Positions 8,899 to 16,535 of a stretch of 64,000 nt of DNA are shown here, in pieces. A model generated the notes under the pieces. The model was not told the DNA's origin. It saw only the letters and a program-made list of their open reading frames with translations, and did no database searches. The first letter of the stretch is position 1. Each line of letters opens with the position of its first letter. Source of the DNA: Candidatus Leptovillus gracilis (GTDB lineage Bacteria > Chloroflexota > Anaerolineae > Promineifilales > Promineifilaceae); assembly GCA_016716065.1 (NCBI GenBank), contig JADJXA010000012.1, positions 62,001-126,000 of the forward strand, written 5' to 3'. The translations under genes were made by a program, and so were the position numbers.

Positions 8899-10041
8899 AT
8901 GGCTAAAAAAGTATTTGTTAGCGGCTGCTACGACCTGTTACACAGCGGGCACATTGCTTTCTTTAATGAAGCAGCTTCCTACGGCGACCTCTACGTCGCC
9001 CTCGGTTCCGACAAAACCGTCTTCGACCTGAAAGGCCGGACGCCGGTTAACAGCGAAGATGAACGGCTATTCATGGTGAAAGCGGTGAAGTGTGTTAAAG
9101 ACGCCTTCATCTCGCAAGGCTCTGGCATGTTGGACTTTTTGGCCGAATTTCAGGCCGTTCAACCCGACCTCTTCATCGTCAATGCCGACGGCCACACCCC
9201 CTATAAACAACAACTTTGCCAGGAATATGGCGTGGAATATCTGGTGCTGCACCGCGAGCCGCACGCCGGTCTGACGCCCCGTTCTTCCACTTCTCTGCGC
9301 ACCATCCACCAGATGCCCTTTCGCATTGATCTGGCCGGTGGTTGGCTGGACCAGCCCTTTGTCTCCCGCCATTATCCCGGCGCAGTGATCACCATCTCCA
9401 TTGAACCGACGCTGCAATTCAACGACCGCAGCGGCATGGCTTCCAGCACCCGCCGGGCGGCGATTGACATGTGGGGACCACGTTTGCCTATCGGCGACCC
9501 GGAAAAAATAGCCAAAATCCTTTTCTGCTACGACAACCCGCCGGGCACTAAGGAAATCTCTGGTTCGCAAGACGCCATCGGCCTGGTTTTACCCGGTCTG
9601 GCAAAGGCCAATTACGCCGGTGAATATTGGCCGGTCAGCATTGAGCGGCTGCAAGATGAATTGGCGCTGCAATTTGTAGAGAACGCCCTCTATCTGGTGA
9701 CGCTTGGCCCGCGCCACGCCGAATACGCCGTGCTGGCCGATACGCGCATCACCCCAGAGCGGGCCAAAGCGTTGGCCGACCCGACCGAGACATGCTGGCA
9801 AGCCATCCAGCAGCGGGACATAGTGGCGTTCGGCCGTTCCGTACGCGAATCGTTTGAGGCGCAAATCGCCATGTTCCCCAACATGATGAACGAGTCGGTG
9901 GCGGCGCTGATTGCGCAGTACCGCGATGTGGCCCTGGGCTGGAAGTTGTCCGGCGCGGGCGGCGGCGGCTATCTAATTCTGGTCTCTGACCAACCGATTG
10001 AAAACGCGGTGCGCGTCATTGCGCGGCGTGAGCATGAATAA
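8899..10041 (+). CDS. Fused HIGH-type nucleotidyltransferase and GHMP sugar kinase
   Basis: This 380-residue protein joins two enzymes. Residues 1-130 are a cytidylyltransferase-like domain (KVFVSGCYDLLHSGH, with the HSGH signature at 15-18). Residues 135-380 are a GHMP-kinase-like domain: PFRIDLAGGWLD (140-151), a glycine/serine turn GMASST (179-184), GSQDAIG (222-228) and SGAGGGG (351-357). The kinase part is about 240 residues, shorter than galactokinase or HddA, so it may be reduced. The likely chemistry is phosphorylation of a sugar at the anomeric position followed by activation with CTP or another NTP, by analogy with HldE and FKP, which use different domain combinations. It follows the permease by 13 bases. 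Substrate and nucleotide are unknown. Confidence 0.8.
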   Translation: MAKKVFVSGCYDLLHSGHIAFFNEAASYGDLYVALGSDKTVFDLKGRTPVNSEDERLFMVKAVKCVKDAFISQGSGMLDFLAEFQAVQPDLFIVNADGHTPYKQQLCQEYGVEYLVLHREPHAGLTPRSSTSLRTIHQMPFRIDLAGGWLDQPFVSRHYPGAVITISIEPTLQFNDRSGMASSTRRAAIDMWGPRLPIGDPEKIAKILFCYDNPPGTKEISGSQDAIGLVLPGLAKANYAGEYWPVSIERLQDELALQFVENALYLVTLGPRHAEYAVLADTRITPERAKALADPTETCWQAIQQRDIVAFGRSVRESFEAQIAMFPNMMNESVAALIAQYRDVALGWKLSGAGGGGYLILVSDQPIENAVRVIARREHE

Positions 10042-10045
10042 AGAA

Positions 10046-10097
10046 TGAGATTGGAGATTAGAGATCGTGCGTCTCCAATCTCTAATCTCTAATCTCC
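10046..10097. repeat. Hairpin made of heptanucleotide repeats
   Basis: The right side contains tandem TCTCTAA units. GGAGATTAGAGAT (10053-10065) pairs perfectly with ATCTCTAATCTCC (10085-10097). It directly follows the fusion gene and is one of several heptamer-based hairpins in the window. Confidence 0.7.
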
Positions 10098-10099
10098 GG

Positions 10100-10288
10100 C
10101 ATGGTTCACCGAGCGAAACATCTTCTTTACAAATTTACGCTGAATTGTCATTCTGAGCGGAGTCTTCGGAGCGAAGAATCCCTGTGGCTTAGTCAAGTGA
10201 ACGGGATGCTTCACTCCGAAGACTCCGTTCAGCATGACACGCCTTCTTGCTAGATTTGCAAAGCACAGAGTACTTAGAATGAACCATG
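10100..10288. repeat. MITE-like imperfect palindrome with terminal CATGGTTCA inverted repeats
   Basis: The element begins CATGGTTCA and ends TGAACCATG. Inside it, a 36-base arm starting GTCATTCTGAGCGGAG (10147) pairs imperfectly with the arm ending CCGTTCAGCATGAC (10238). The first 28 bases recur with two mismatches at 15071-15098, ahead of the aldolase gene. There is no coding capacity. It may be a non-autonomous mobile or REP-like element. Confidence 0.55.
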
Positions 10289-10324
10289 CCCAATCTCCAA
10301 ACTAAAAAGAGGTTATCGAACATT

Positions 10325-11288
10325 ATGAAAACAGCACTTGTTTGTGGCGCTGGTGGGTTTATCGGCGGCCATCTGGTTCAGAAGTTGAAGGATGAGGGGT
10401 ATTGGGTGCGCGGCGTGGACATTAAGGCGCATGAATACCGGCCAACGGCCGCTGACGATTTCCAGCTGCTCGATTTGCGCCAGGAAGCCAACTGCCGCGC
10501 GGCGCTGACGCTCAACGGCGGCACATTCGACGAGGTTTATCAGTTGGCGGCCGACATGGGCGGCATGGGCTTCATCCACTCCGCCGAGTGCGAGATTATG
10601 CACAACAGCGCCCTGATCAACATTTCACATGACCCATCAGGCGGCCGAATTGGGTGTGCCGCGCTACTTCTTTTCGTCGTCGGTGTGCGTGTACCGCGAC
10701 ATGCAGCCCGGCGAGCCGGAAATGACCGAAGCGGAAGCCATTCCGGCCAACCCGGACAACGAGTATGGCTGGGAAAAGCTGTACTCGGAGCGCATGGCGC
10801 TGGCTTACGAACGCAACCAGGGCATGACAGTGCGCATCGCCCGCTTCCAAAACTGCTACGGCCCTTATGGGACCTGGACCGGCGGGCGCGAAAAAGCCCC
10901 GGCGGCCATCTGCCGCAAGGTGGCCGAAGTGGAAGATGGCGGCACGATTGAGGTATGGGGGGATGGCACGGCCGTTCGCTCTTATACCTACGTCACCGAC
11001 ATGGTGGACGGCATCTACCGCCTGATGCACTCCGACCTGGTCGGCGCGGTCAACATCGGCTGCCCTGAATATGTCAGCGTCAATGAACTGGTGACGGCCG
11101 TTGCCGAAGTCGCCGGTAAAACCATCCATGTCAAACACATCCACGGCCCCGTCGGCGTGCAGTCGCGCAACTTCAGCAACGAACGCATCTACACCACCGG
11201 CTGGCAGGCCAACTACTACCTCCAACAAGGCATCGCCGCTACCTACCCCTGGGTCGAGGCCCAGGTGAAGGCGAAGCGCGGGTATTAG
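10325..11288 (+). pseudogene. GDP-mannose 3,5-epimerase-like SDR gene with a one-base frameshift
   Basis: An extended short-chain dehydrogenase/reductase of about 320 residues is split between two frames. The first part has the Rossmann turn GAGGFIG (8-14) and the LAADMGGMGFIHS stretch typical of GDP-mannose 3,5-epimerase. The second has FFSSSVCVY, YGWEK (the YxxxK pair), and GTWTGGREKAPAA. Removing one T from the TTT run at 10623-10625 restores a continuous frame reading INIHMTHQAAELGV across the junction. The start codon is the ATG of MKTALVCG. The family interconverts GDP-mannose, GDP-L-galactose and GDP-L-gulose. The rest is well conserved, so the break is either recent, a sequencing error, or programmed slippage. 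It lies between the kinase fusion and fucose isomerase. Confidence 0.75.
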
Positions 11289-11311
11289 TGGAAAGAAGGA
11301 GCCATGAACCG

Positions 11312-13108
11312 ATGAATGTAAATCCGCCACACAATCGTTTGGTAGGCAGCCCGCCCAAGATTGGCATTCGGCCGGCGATTGACGGCCGTCGCCAGGGCGT
11401 GCGCGAATCGTTAGAAGAGACCACCATGACCATGGCCCGCACGGTGGCCGATTTCCTCAGCGCCAACCTGCGCCACGCCAACGGCCTGCCGGTGGAGTGC
11501 GTCATCGCCGACAGCTGTATTGGTGGGGTGAAAGAGGCGGCGGAAACGGCCGTTAAATTCCAGCGTGAAGGCGTCGGCCTCTCCATCACCGTCACCCCCG
11601 CCTGGTGCTACGGCTCGGAAACCATGGACATGGACCCACTCATCCCCAAAGCGGTCTGGGGCTTCAACGGCACAGAGCGTCCCGGCGCGGTCTATCTGGC
11701 GGCGGTGATGGCCGCCCACGCGCAGAAAGGGCTGTCGGCGTTTAGCATTTACGGCCGTGATGTGCAAGACAGCGGCGACACCACCATCCCCGCCGACGTG
11801 CAAGAAAAGCTGCTGCGCTTCGCCAAAGCCGGATTAGCCGCCGCCGCCATGCGCGGCCAATCCTACCTGGCGATGGGCGGCGTTTCCATGGGCATCGCCG
11901 GTTCCATCGTGGATCAGCCCTTCTTCGAGAGCTACCTGGGGATGCGCGTGGAAACGGTAGACATGAGCGAATTCAGCCGCCGCCTGAACCAGAACATCTT
12001 TGATCCCGACGAATACGACAAGGCGCTGGCCTGGACCAAAGCCAACTGTCCTGAAGGCCAGGATTACAATTCGCCGCAGCACAAACGCAGCCGCGAGCAG
12101 CAAGACAGCGATTGGCAAGTCTCGGTCAAAATGGCGCTCATCGCCCGCGATCTGATGGTGGGCAACCCGCGCCTGGCGGAATTGGGTTACGCCGAAGAGG
12201 CCAACGGCCACAACGCCCTGGCGGGCGGCTTCCAGGGACAGCGCCAATGGACCGATTATTATCCCAATGGCGACTACATGGAAGCCATCCTCACCTCCTC
12301 GTTTGACTGGAACGGCATCCGCCAGCCCTACATCGTCGCCACCGAAAACGACGCCCTGAACGGCGTCAGCATGTTGTTCGGCCACCTGCTCACCGGCGCG
12401 GCGCAAATCTTCGCCGACGTGCGCACCTATTGGAGTCCAGCCGCAGTGAAGCGCGTGACCGGTTATGAATTAAACGGCCGTGCCGCCGACGGCATCCTCC
12501 ACCTCATCAACTCTGGCCCGGCTGCCCTGGATGGAACCGGGCAGCAAGAGCGCGATGGGCAGCCGGTCATGAAACCATGGTGGGAAATCACGCCGCCAGA
12601 GGCACAGGCTTGTCTGGCGGCCACCACCTGGCACGCCGGCATGACCGAATACTTCCGCGGCGGCGGCTGGTCTACCCAATTCCGCACGCGCGGCGGCATG
12701 CCCATGACCATGTGCCGCCTGAATTTGGTGAAAGGGCTTGGCCCGGCGCTGCAAATCGCCGAAGGCTGGAGCGTGGACTTGCCCGACGCCGTGCATGAAA
12801 TTCTCAACGAGCGCACCAACCCCACTTGGCCGACAACCTGGTTTGCGCCGCGCACCAGCGGCGAGGGCCTATTCCGCGACGTGTACACGGTGATGAACAA
12901 CTGGGGCGCCAATCATGGGGCGATTTCCTACGGCCACATCGGCGCAGACCTGATCAGCCTGGCGGCCATGCTGCGCATCCCGGTCTACATGCACAACGTG
13001 CCGGAGGAACTGGTCTTCCGCCCCCACGTCTGGACCGCCTTCGGCGGGATGGAACCGGCCGGCGCCGACTTCCGCGCCTGCGCCAACTTTGGGCCGTTGT
13101 ATGGGTAG
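11312..13108 (+). CDS. fucI: L-fucose isomerase
   Basis: This 598-residue cytoplasmic isomerase converts L-fucose to L-fuculose, and also accepts L-galactose or D-arabinose in known members. Its length matches the family (about 590). Characteristic blocks are visible: [37 protein letters not shown] and [17 protein letters not shown]; the MEAIL glutamate and ATEND aspartate occupy the positions of the manganese ligands. I chose the ATG of MNVNPPHN because AAGGAG lies ten bases upstream. A GTG eight codons earlier overlaps the previous stop. It is the most diagnostic gene for assigning this operon to fucose-type sugars. Confidence 0.95.
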   Translation: MNVNPPHNRLVGSPPKIGIRPAIDGRRQGVRESLEETTMTMARTVADFLSANLRHANGLPVECVIADSCIGGVKEAAETAVKFQREGVGLSITVTPAWCYGSETMDMDPLIPKAVWGFNGTERPGAVYLAAVMAAHAQKGLSAFSIYGRDVQDSGDTTIPADVQEKLLRFAKAGLAAAAMRGQSYLAMGGVSMGIAGSIVDQPFFESYLGMRVETVDMSEFSRRLNQNIFDPDEYDKALAWTKANCPEGQDYNSPQHKRSREQQDSDWQVSVKMALIARDLMVGNPRLAELGYAEEANGHNALAGGFQGQRQWTDYYPNGDYMEAILTSSFDWNGIRQPYIVATENDALNGVSMLFGHLLTGAAQIFADVRTYWSPAAVKRVTGYELNGRAADGILHLINSGPAALDGTGQQERDGQPVMKPWWEITPPEAQACLAATTWHAGMTEYFRGGGWSTQFRTRGGMPMTMCRLNLVKGLGPALQIAEGWSVDLPDAVHEILNERTNPTWPTTWFAPRTSGEGLFRDVYTVMNNWGANHGAISYGHIGADLISLAAMLRIPVYMHNVPEELVFRPHVWTAFGGMEPAGADFRACANFGPLYG

Positions 13109-13118
13109 AGAATTCCCT

Positions 13119-13167
13119 GGGAGCGTCGGCGCCTCGCCTGCCAGGGCGGACGGGACGTCCGCGCTCC
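13119..13167. repeat. Intergenic GGACGTCC repeat, copy 1
   Basis: The core GCCTGCCAGGGCGGACGGGA and following ACGTCCGCGCTCC recur almost identically at 30211-30244. Terminal GGAGCG and CGCTCC can pair. It separates the isomerase from the mutarotase gene and looks like a REP-type dispersed repeat. Confidence 0.65.
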
Positions 13168-13185
13168 TATTTTCAAGGAGGAAAG

Positions 13186-13611
13186 ATGTTAAGAGGTATT
13201 TCACCGCTGTTTAGTCCGGAGCTGCTGGCGACGTTGTACGAGATGGGGCATGGCGACGAGATTGTCTTGGCCGATGCCCATTTCCCCGGCCACAGCACCA
13301 ACGATCTGGTCATCCGGGCGGATGGGCTGCAGATCGAGTCTTTGTTGGGCGCAATTTTGCCGCTGTTTGTCCTGGACAGTTATGTCGAAGACCCGTTAGC
13401 CATGATGTCCTGCGTACCCGGCGACGAGCCAGACCCTGACGTGGAAAATGGCTATCGCGCTATTATTACCACCTATTCTCCCGGCGCGCCGCCAATTCGC
13501 TTCATCGAGCGTTTCGCTTTTTACGAACGGGCCGCCAACGCTTACGCCGTCGTCATGACCGGCGACACGCGCAAATACGCCAACATCATCCTGAAAAAAG
13601 GCGTATCGTGA
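13186..13611 (+). CDS. fucU: L-fucose mutarotase, RbsD/FucU family
   Basis: This 141-residue protein interconverts the alpha and beta anomers of L-fucose, supplying the isomerase with the preferred form. It starts [20 protein letters not shown], with the family histidine at position 22 in [10 protein letters not shown], and has the expected length of about 140 residues. A strong AAGGAGG ribosome site precedes the ATG. The same frame is open upstream through the isomerase gene but without similarity. It follows fucI and precedes the kinase, the usual order in fucose operons. Confidence 0.93.
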   Translation: MLRGISPLFSPELLATLYEMGHGDEIVLADAHFPGHSTNDLVIRADGLQIESLLGAILPLFVLDSYVEDPLAMMSCVPGDEPDPDVENGYRAIITTYSPGAPPIRFIERFAFYERAANAYAVVMTGDTRKYANIILKKGVS

Positions 13612-13627
13612 GTTAGATCGAAACGCC

Positions 13628-15061
13628 ATGACACACAAGACAGTTTTGGCGGTTGACCTGGGCGCGGAGTCGGGGCGGGTAACGGCCGTTCACTTTGACG
13701 GTGAGCGGCTGACCATCGAGGAACTGCATCGCTTTCCCAATGGCGCGGTGAATGCGCGGGGTACGTTGTATTGGGATTTTTTGCGCCTGTGGGCGGAGAT
13801 TCAGGCCGGGATTGAGCGCGGCAAGGCGCACCAACCGGCGGGCATCGGCGTGGATACGTGGGGGGTAGACTTTGGGCTGTTGGACCGCGACGGCCGTCTG
13901 CTGAGCAATCCCGTCTGTTACCGCGACGACCGCACAGAGGGCATGATGGCCGCCGCCTTCGCCCGCGTGCCCCAGGCCGAGATTTATGCCCAGACGGGCA
14001 TCCAGTTTGCCCGCTACAACACACTCTATCAGCTTCTCAGCCTGGTGCAAAGCCAATCCCCCCTGCTGGATGTGGCCGACACACTGCTGCTGTCACCCGA
14101 CCTGCTGAACTACTGGCTCACCGGCGTGCAAGCCGCCGAACAAACCATCGCCTCGACGACGCAAATGCTGGACGTGCAGACGCGGCAGTGGGCGACAGGA
14201 CTGCTGGCGCGGCTGGACATCCCAACACACATGCTGCCGCCGATTGTGGCGTCGGGGACGCGGTTGGGCAGCTACCAGAACATCCCGGTTTTTGCCTCCG
14301 GGGGGCATGATACGGCCAGCGCGGTGGCCGCCGTGCCCACAACAACGGCCGATTATGGCTACATCAGCAGCGGCACATGGAGTCTGGTGGGGTTGGAGAT
14401 GGAACGGCCGTTTGTCACCCCGGCAGCATTCGCGGCCAACGTCACCAACGAGGGTGGCGTAGATGGCAGCGTGCGGCTGCTGGCGAACGTGGCCGGATTG
14501 TGGCTGTTGCAGCAGTGCCGCGCGGCCTGGCGCGGGCACGGCCGTGAATTCGATTACCCCACCCTGGTGAAGCTGGCCGAAGCCGCCCGCCCGCACACCG
14601 CCTTCATCAACCCCAACGCGCCGGAATTTCTGACGCCGGGCGATTACCCGGCGCTGGTGGCCGCCTTTTGCGCCCGCAGCGGCCAGCCCGCGCCACCAGA
14701 CGAAGGCGCAGTGGTGCGTGTGCTGCTGGAAAGCCTGGCGCTGGAGTACCGCACCCTGTTTGCGCGGCTGGCCCATTTGACCGGCCGCGCCCTTGAGGTC
14801 ATCCACATTGTCGGCGGCGGCACGCAAAACCAACTGCTCAACCAGATGACCGCCGACGCCACCGGTCGGACGGTGATCACCGGCCCCATCGAGGCGACAG
14901 TGCTGGGCAACGCCCTGGTCCAGCTCATCGCTCTGGGCGAATTGGCCGATTTGCGCCAGGGGCGGCAGGTAGTGGCTCAGTCGGGCTTGCTGCGGCGCTA
15001 TGAACCAGGAGGGGAAACGGCCGTGTGGGACGAGGCGCATCGGCGTTACCAGGCGCTTTAA
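13628..15061 (+). CDS. FGGY sugar kinase, rhamnulokinase/fuculokinase-like
   Basis: This 477-residue kinase phosphorylates the keto-sugar made by the isomerase, at O-1. The phosphate loop DLGAESGR (10-17) and the block GVDTWGVDFGLLD are hallmarks of the RhaB branch rather than classic E. coli FucK. The catalytic aspartate is in GGHDTASAV. It starts 17 bases after fucU and is followed by the aldolase, completing the isomerase, kinase, aldolase series. In many non-enteric bacteria RhaB-like kinases serve fucose or rhamnose pathways, so L-fuculokinase is the favoured function from context, with L-rhamnulose the alternative. Confidence 0.88.
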   Translation: MTHKTVLAVDLGAESGRVTAVHFDGERLTIEELHRFPNGAVNARGTLYWDFLRLWAEIQAGIERGKAHQPAGIGVDTWGVDFGLLDRDGRLLSNPVCYRDDRTEGMMAAAFARVPQAEIYAQTGIQFARYNTLYQLLSLVQSQSPLLDVADTLLLSPDLLNYWLTGVQAAEQTIASTTQMLDVQTRQWATGLLARLDIPTHMLPPIVASGTRLGSYQNIPVFASGGHDTASAVAAVPTTTADYGYISSGTWSLVGLEMERPFVTPAAFAANVTNEGGVDGSVRLLANVAGLWLLQQCRAAWRGHGREFDYPTLVKLAEAARPHTAFINPNAPEFLTPGDYPALVAAFCARSGQPAPPDEGAVVRVLLESLALEYRTLFARLAHLTGRALEVIHIVGGGTQNQLLNQMTADATGRTVITGPIEATVLGNALVQLIALGELADLRQGRQVVAQSGLLRRYEPGGETAVWDEAHRRYQAL

Positions 15062-15070
15062 ATTTTAGGA

Positions 15071-15098
15071 CATGGTTCATCGAGCGGAACATCTTCTT
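15071..15098. repeat. Second copy of the CATGGTTCA end sequence
   Basis: This 28-base segment matches 10100-10127 with two substitutions (CATGGTTCATCGAGCGGAAC onward). It lies between the kinase stop and the aldolase start. Only the left end of the element is present, without the long palindrome. Confidence 0.6.
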
Positions 15099-15126
15099 GC
15101 TGAATTTTTGCATTTCAAGGACTTCT

Positions 15127-16431
15127 ATGAACTTTCAATTGTTACACCCCCGCGACCAGTTGGTCGCTGTTATGAATCGGATTTATCACAGTGGTATGAC
15201 AACGCTGTCCGGCGGCAATTTGTCCATTCTGGACGACAATGGCGATATTTGGATTACCCCGGCGGGTGTGGACAAGGGGCGGCTGACGCCGCAAGACATC
15301 ATGTGTGTGGCTGATGACGGCCGTATTATCGGCGACGGCCGTATCACTGGCCGCCATCGCCCCTCCACCGAACTGCCCTTCCACCGCGCCATCTACACCG
15401 CCCGGCCCGATTTACGGGCCATCGTCCATGCCCATCCACCGGCGCTGGTGTCGTTTAGTCTGGCGCGGCAGGTTCCCGATATGCGGGCGCTGCCGGCTGC
15501 CTGGCGCATTTGCGGCGCTGTCGGTTATGCCCCCTACGCCCTCACCGGCAGCGAACAGTTGGGGCGCCACATCGCCGCCACCTTCGGCGCTGGCTTCAAC
15601 AGCGTGATGCTGGAGAATCACGGCGCGGTGACCGGCGGCGAAACGCTGTTAGACGCTTTTCAGCGGTTGGAGATGCTGGAGTTTGCGGCGCGGGCGCTGC
15701 TGCGGGCGGCGGCGCTGGGTCCCATCCACAGCCTGACAGACGAGCAAATAGCTTTCCAGGCGGAGCAGCCAGAGGCGCTGCCAGAATTTGCGCCGGCCGG
15801 GCACAGCAGCCATGAACGAGAACTGCGCCAGCAGTTGGCCGACGCCGTACACCGCGCCTACGACCGGCAGTTGATGGTCAGCTCGCAGGGCGCGGCCTCG
15901 GTGCGCGTGGACGAGACCCGTTTTCTCATCACGCCAACGGGCGGTGACCGGCGCAGCCTGGCGATTGATGATCTGGTGTTGGTGGCCGACGGCCGTCGGG
16001 AAACCGGCAAGTTCCCCAGCCGCGCCGCCCGCCTGCATCAGGCCATCTATGCCGCCCAACCAGACGTGCAGTGCATCATCCAGGCGCAGCCACCGCACGC
16101 CACCGCCTTTGCCATTGGCGACGGCCGTTTCGACACCCGTACCATCCCCGAAAGCTACATCCTGCTGCGCGGCATCCCCACATTTCCTTTTGCCCGCCAT
16201 TATTACGCGCCGGAGGAGTTGGCGACGGCCGTGTCCTTCCATGCGCCGGTGGCGCTGCTAGCAAATGAAGGGCTGCTCGTTGTTGGCAAGCACATCTTGC
16301 AGGCTTTCGACCGGCTGGAGGTGGCCGAATTTAGCGCCCGGTCGCTGTTGGATACAGCCGCGCTCGGCCCACTGGTTCCCATTGGCGAGGATGAACTGCG
16401 GGAGTTAGAAGCGGCGTTTAACCTGACGTAA
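15127..16431 (+). CDS. Tandem class II aldolase, L-fuculose-phosphate aldolase-like, second domain degenerate
   Basis: This 434-residue protein has two class II aldolase/adducin domains in one chain; single-domain FucA is about 215 residues. Domain 1 (1-205) is intact, with the catalytic Glu82 and zinc ligands His101, His103 and His165. Domain 2 (about 228-434) aligns closely but the equivalents are Ala300, Gln319, Gln321 and Glu381, so it should bind no zinc and be inactive. The first half would split L-fuculose-1-phosphate into dihydroxyacetone phosphate and L-lactaldehyde. The second half probably has a structural or regulatory role in the tetramer. It is the last gene of the operon and ends just before a terminator. 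Confidence 0.88.
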   Translation: MNFQLLHPRDQLVAVMNRIYHSGMTTLSGGNLSILDDNGDIWITPAGVDKGRLTPQDIMCVADDGRIIGDGRITGRHRPSTELPFHRAIYTARPDLRAIVHAHPPALVSFSLARQVPDMRALPAAWRICGAVGYAPYALTGSEQLGRHIAATFGAGFNSVMLENHGAVTGGETLLDAFQRLEMLEFAARALLRAAALGPIHSLTDEQIAFQAEQPEALPEFAPAGHSSHERELRQQLADAVHRAYDRQLMVSSQGAASVRVDETRFLITPTGGDRRSLAIDDLVLVADGRRETGKFPSRAARLHQAIYAAQPDVQCIIQAQPPHATAFAIGDGRFDTRTIPESYILLRGIPTFPFARHYYAPEELATAVSFHAPVALLANEGLLVVGKHILQAFDRLEVAEFSARSLLDTAALGPLVPIGEDELRELEAAFNLT

Positions 16432-16476
16432 TTCAGTTGGGTGGCTTGAGCGTAGCGTAGTAAGGTTACTCAAAAC

Positions 16477-16510
16477 AAAAAGGGGGTCGGCCAAAGCCAA
16501 CCCCCTTTTT
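16477..16510. terminator. Bidirectional intrinsic terminator
   Basis: AAAAAGGGGG and CCCCCTTTTT form a perfect stem with T runs on both strands. It sits between the convergent ends of the fucose operon and the large secreted-protein gene and can serve both. Confidence 0.9.
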
Positions 16511-16535
16511 AATTACAGCAGAAAGCAATTAAACC

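Noticed and set aside
10046..10097. Intrinsic terminator after the kinase fusion
   Set aside because: The stem is AT-rich heptamer repeat without a following T run, so it is better listed as a repeat.
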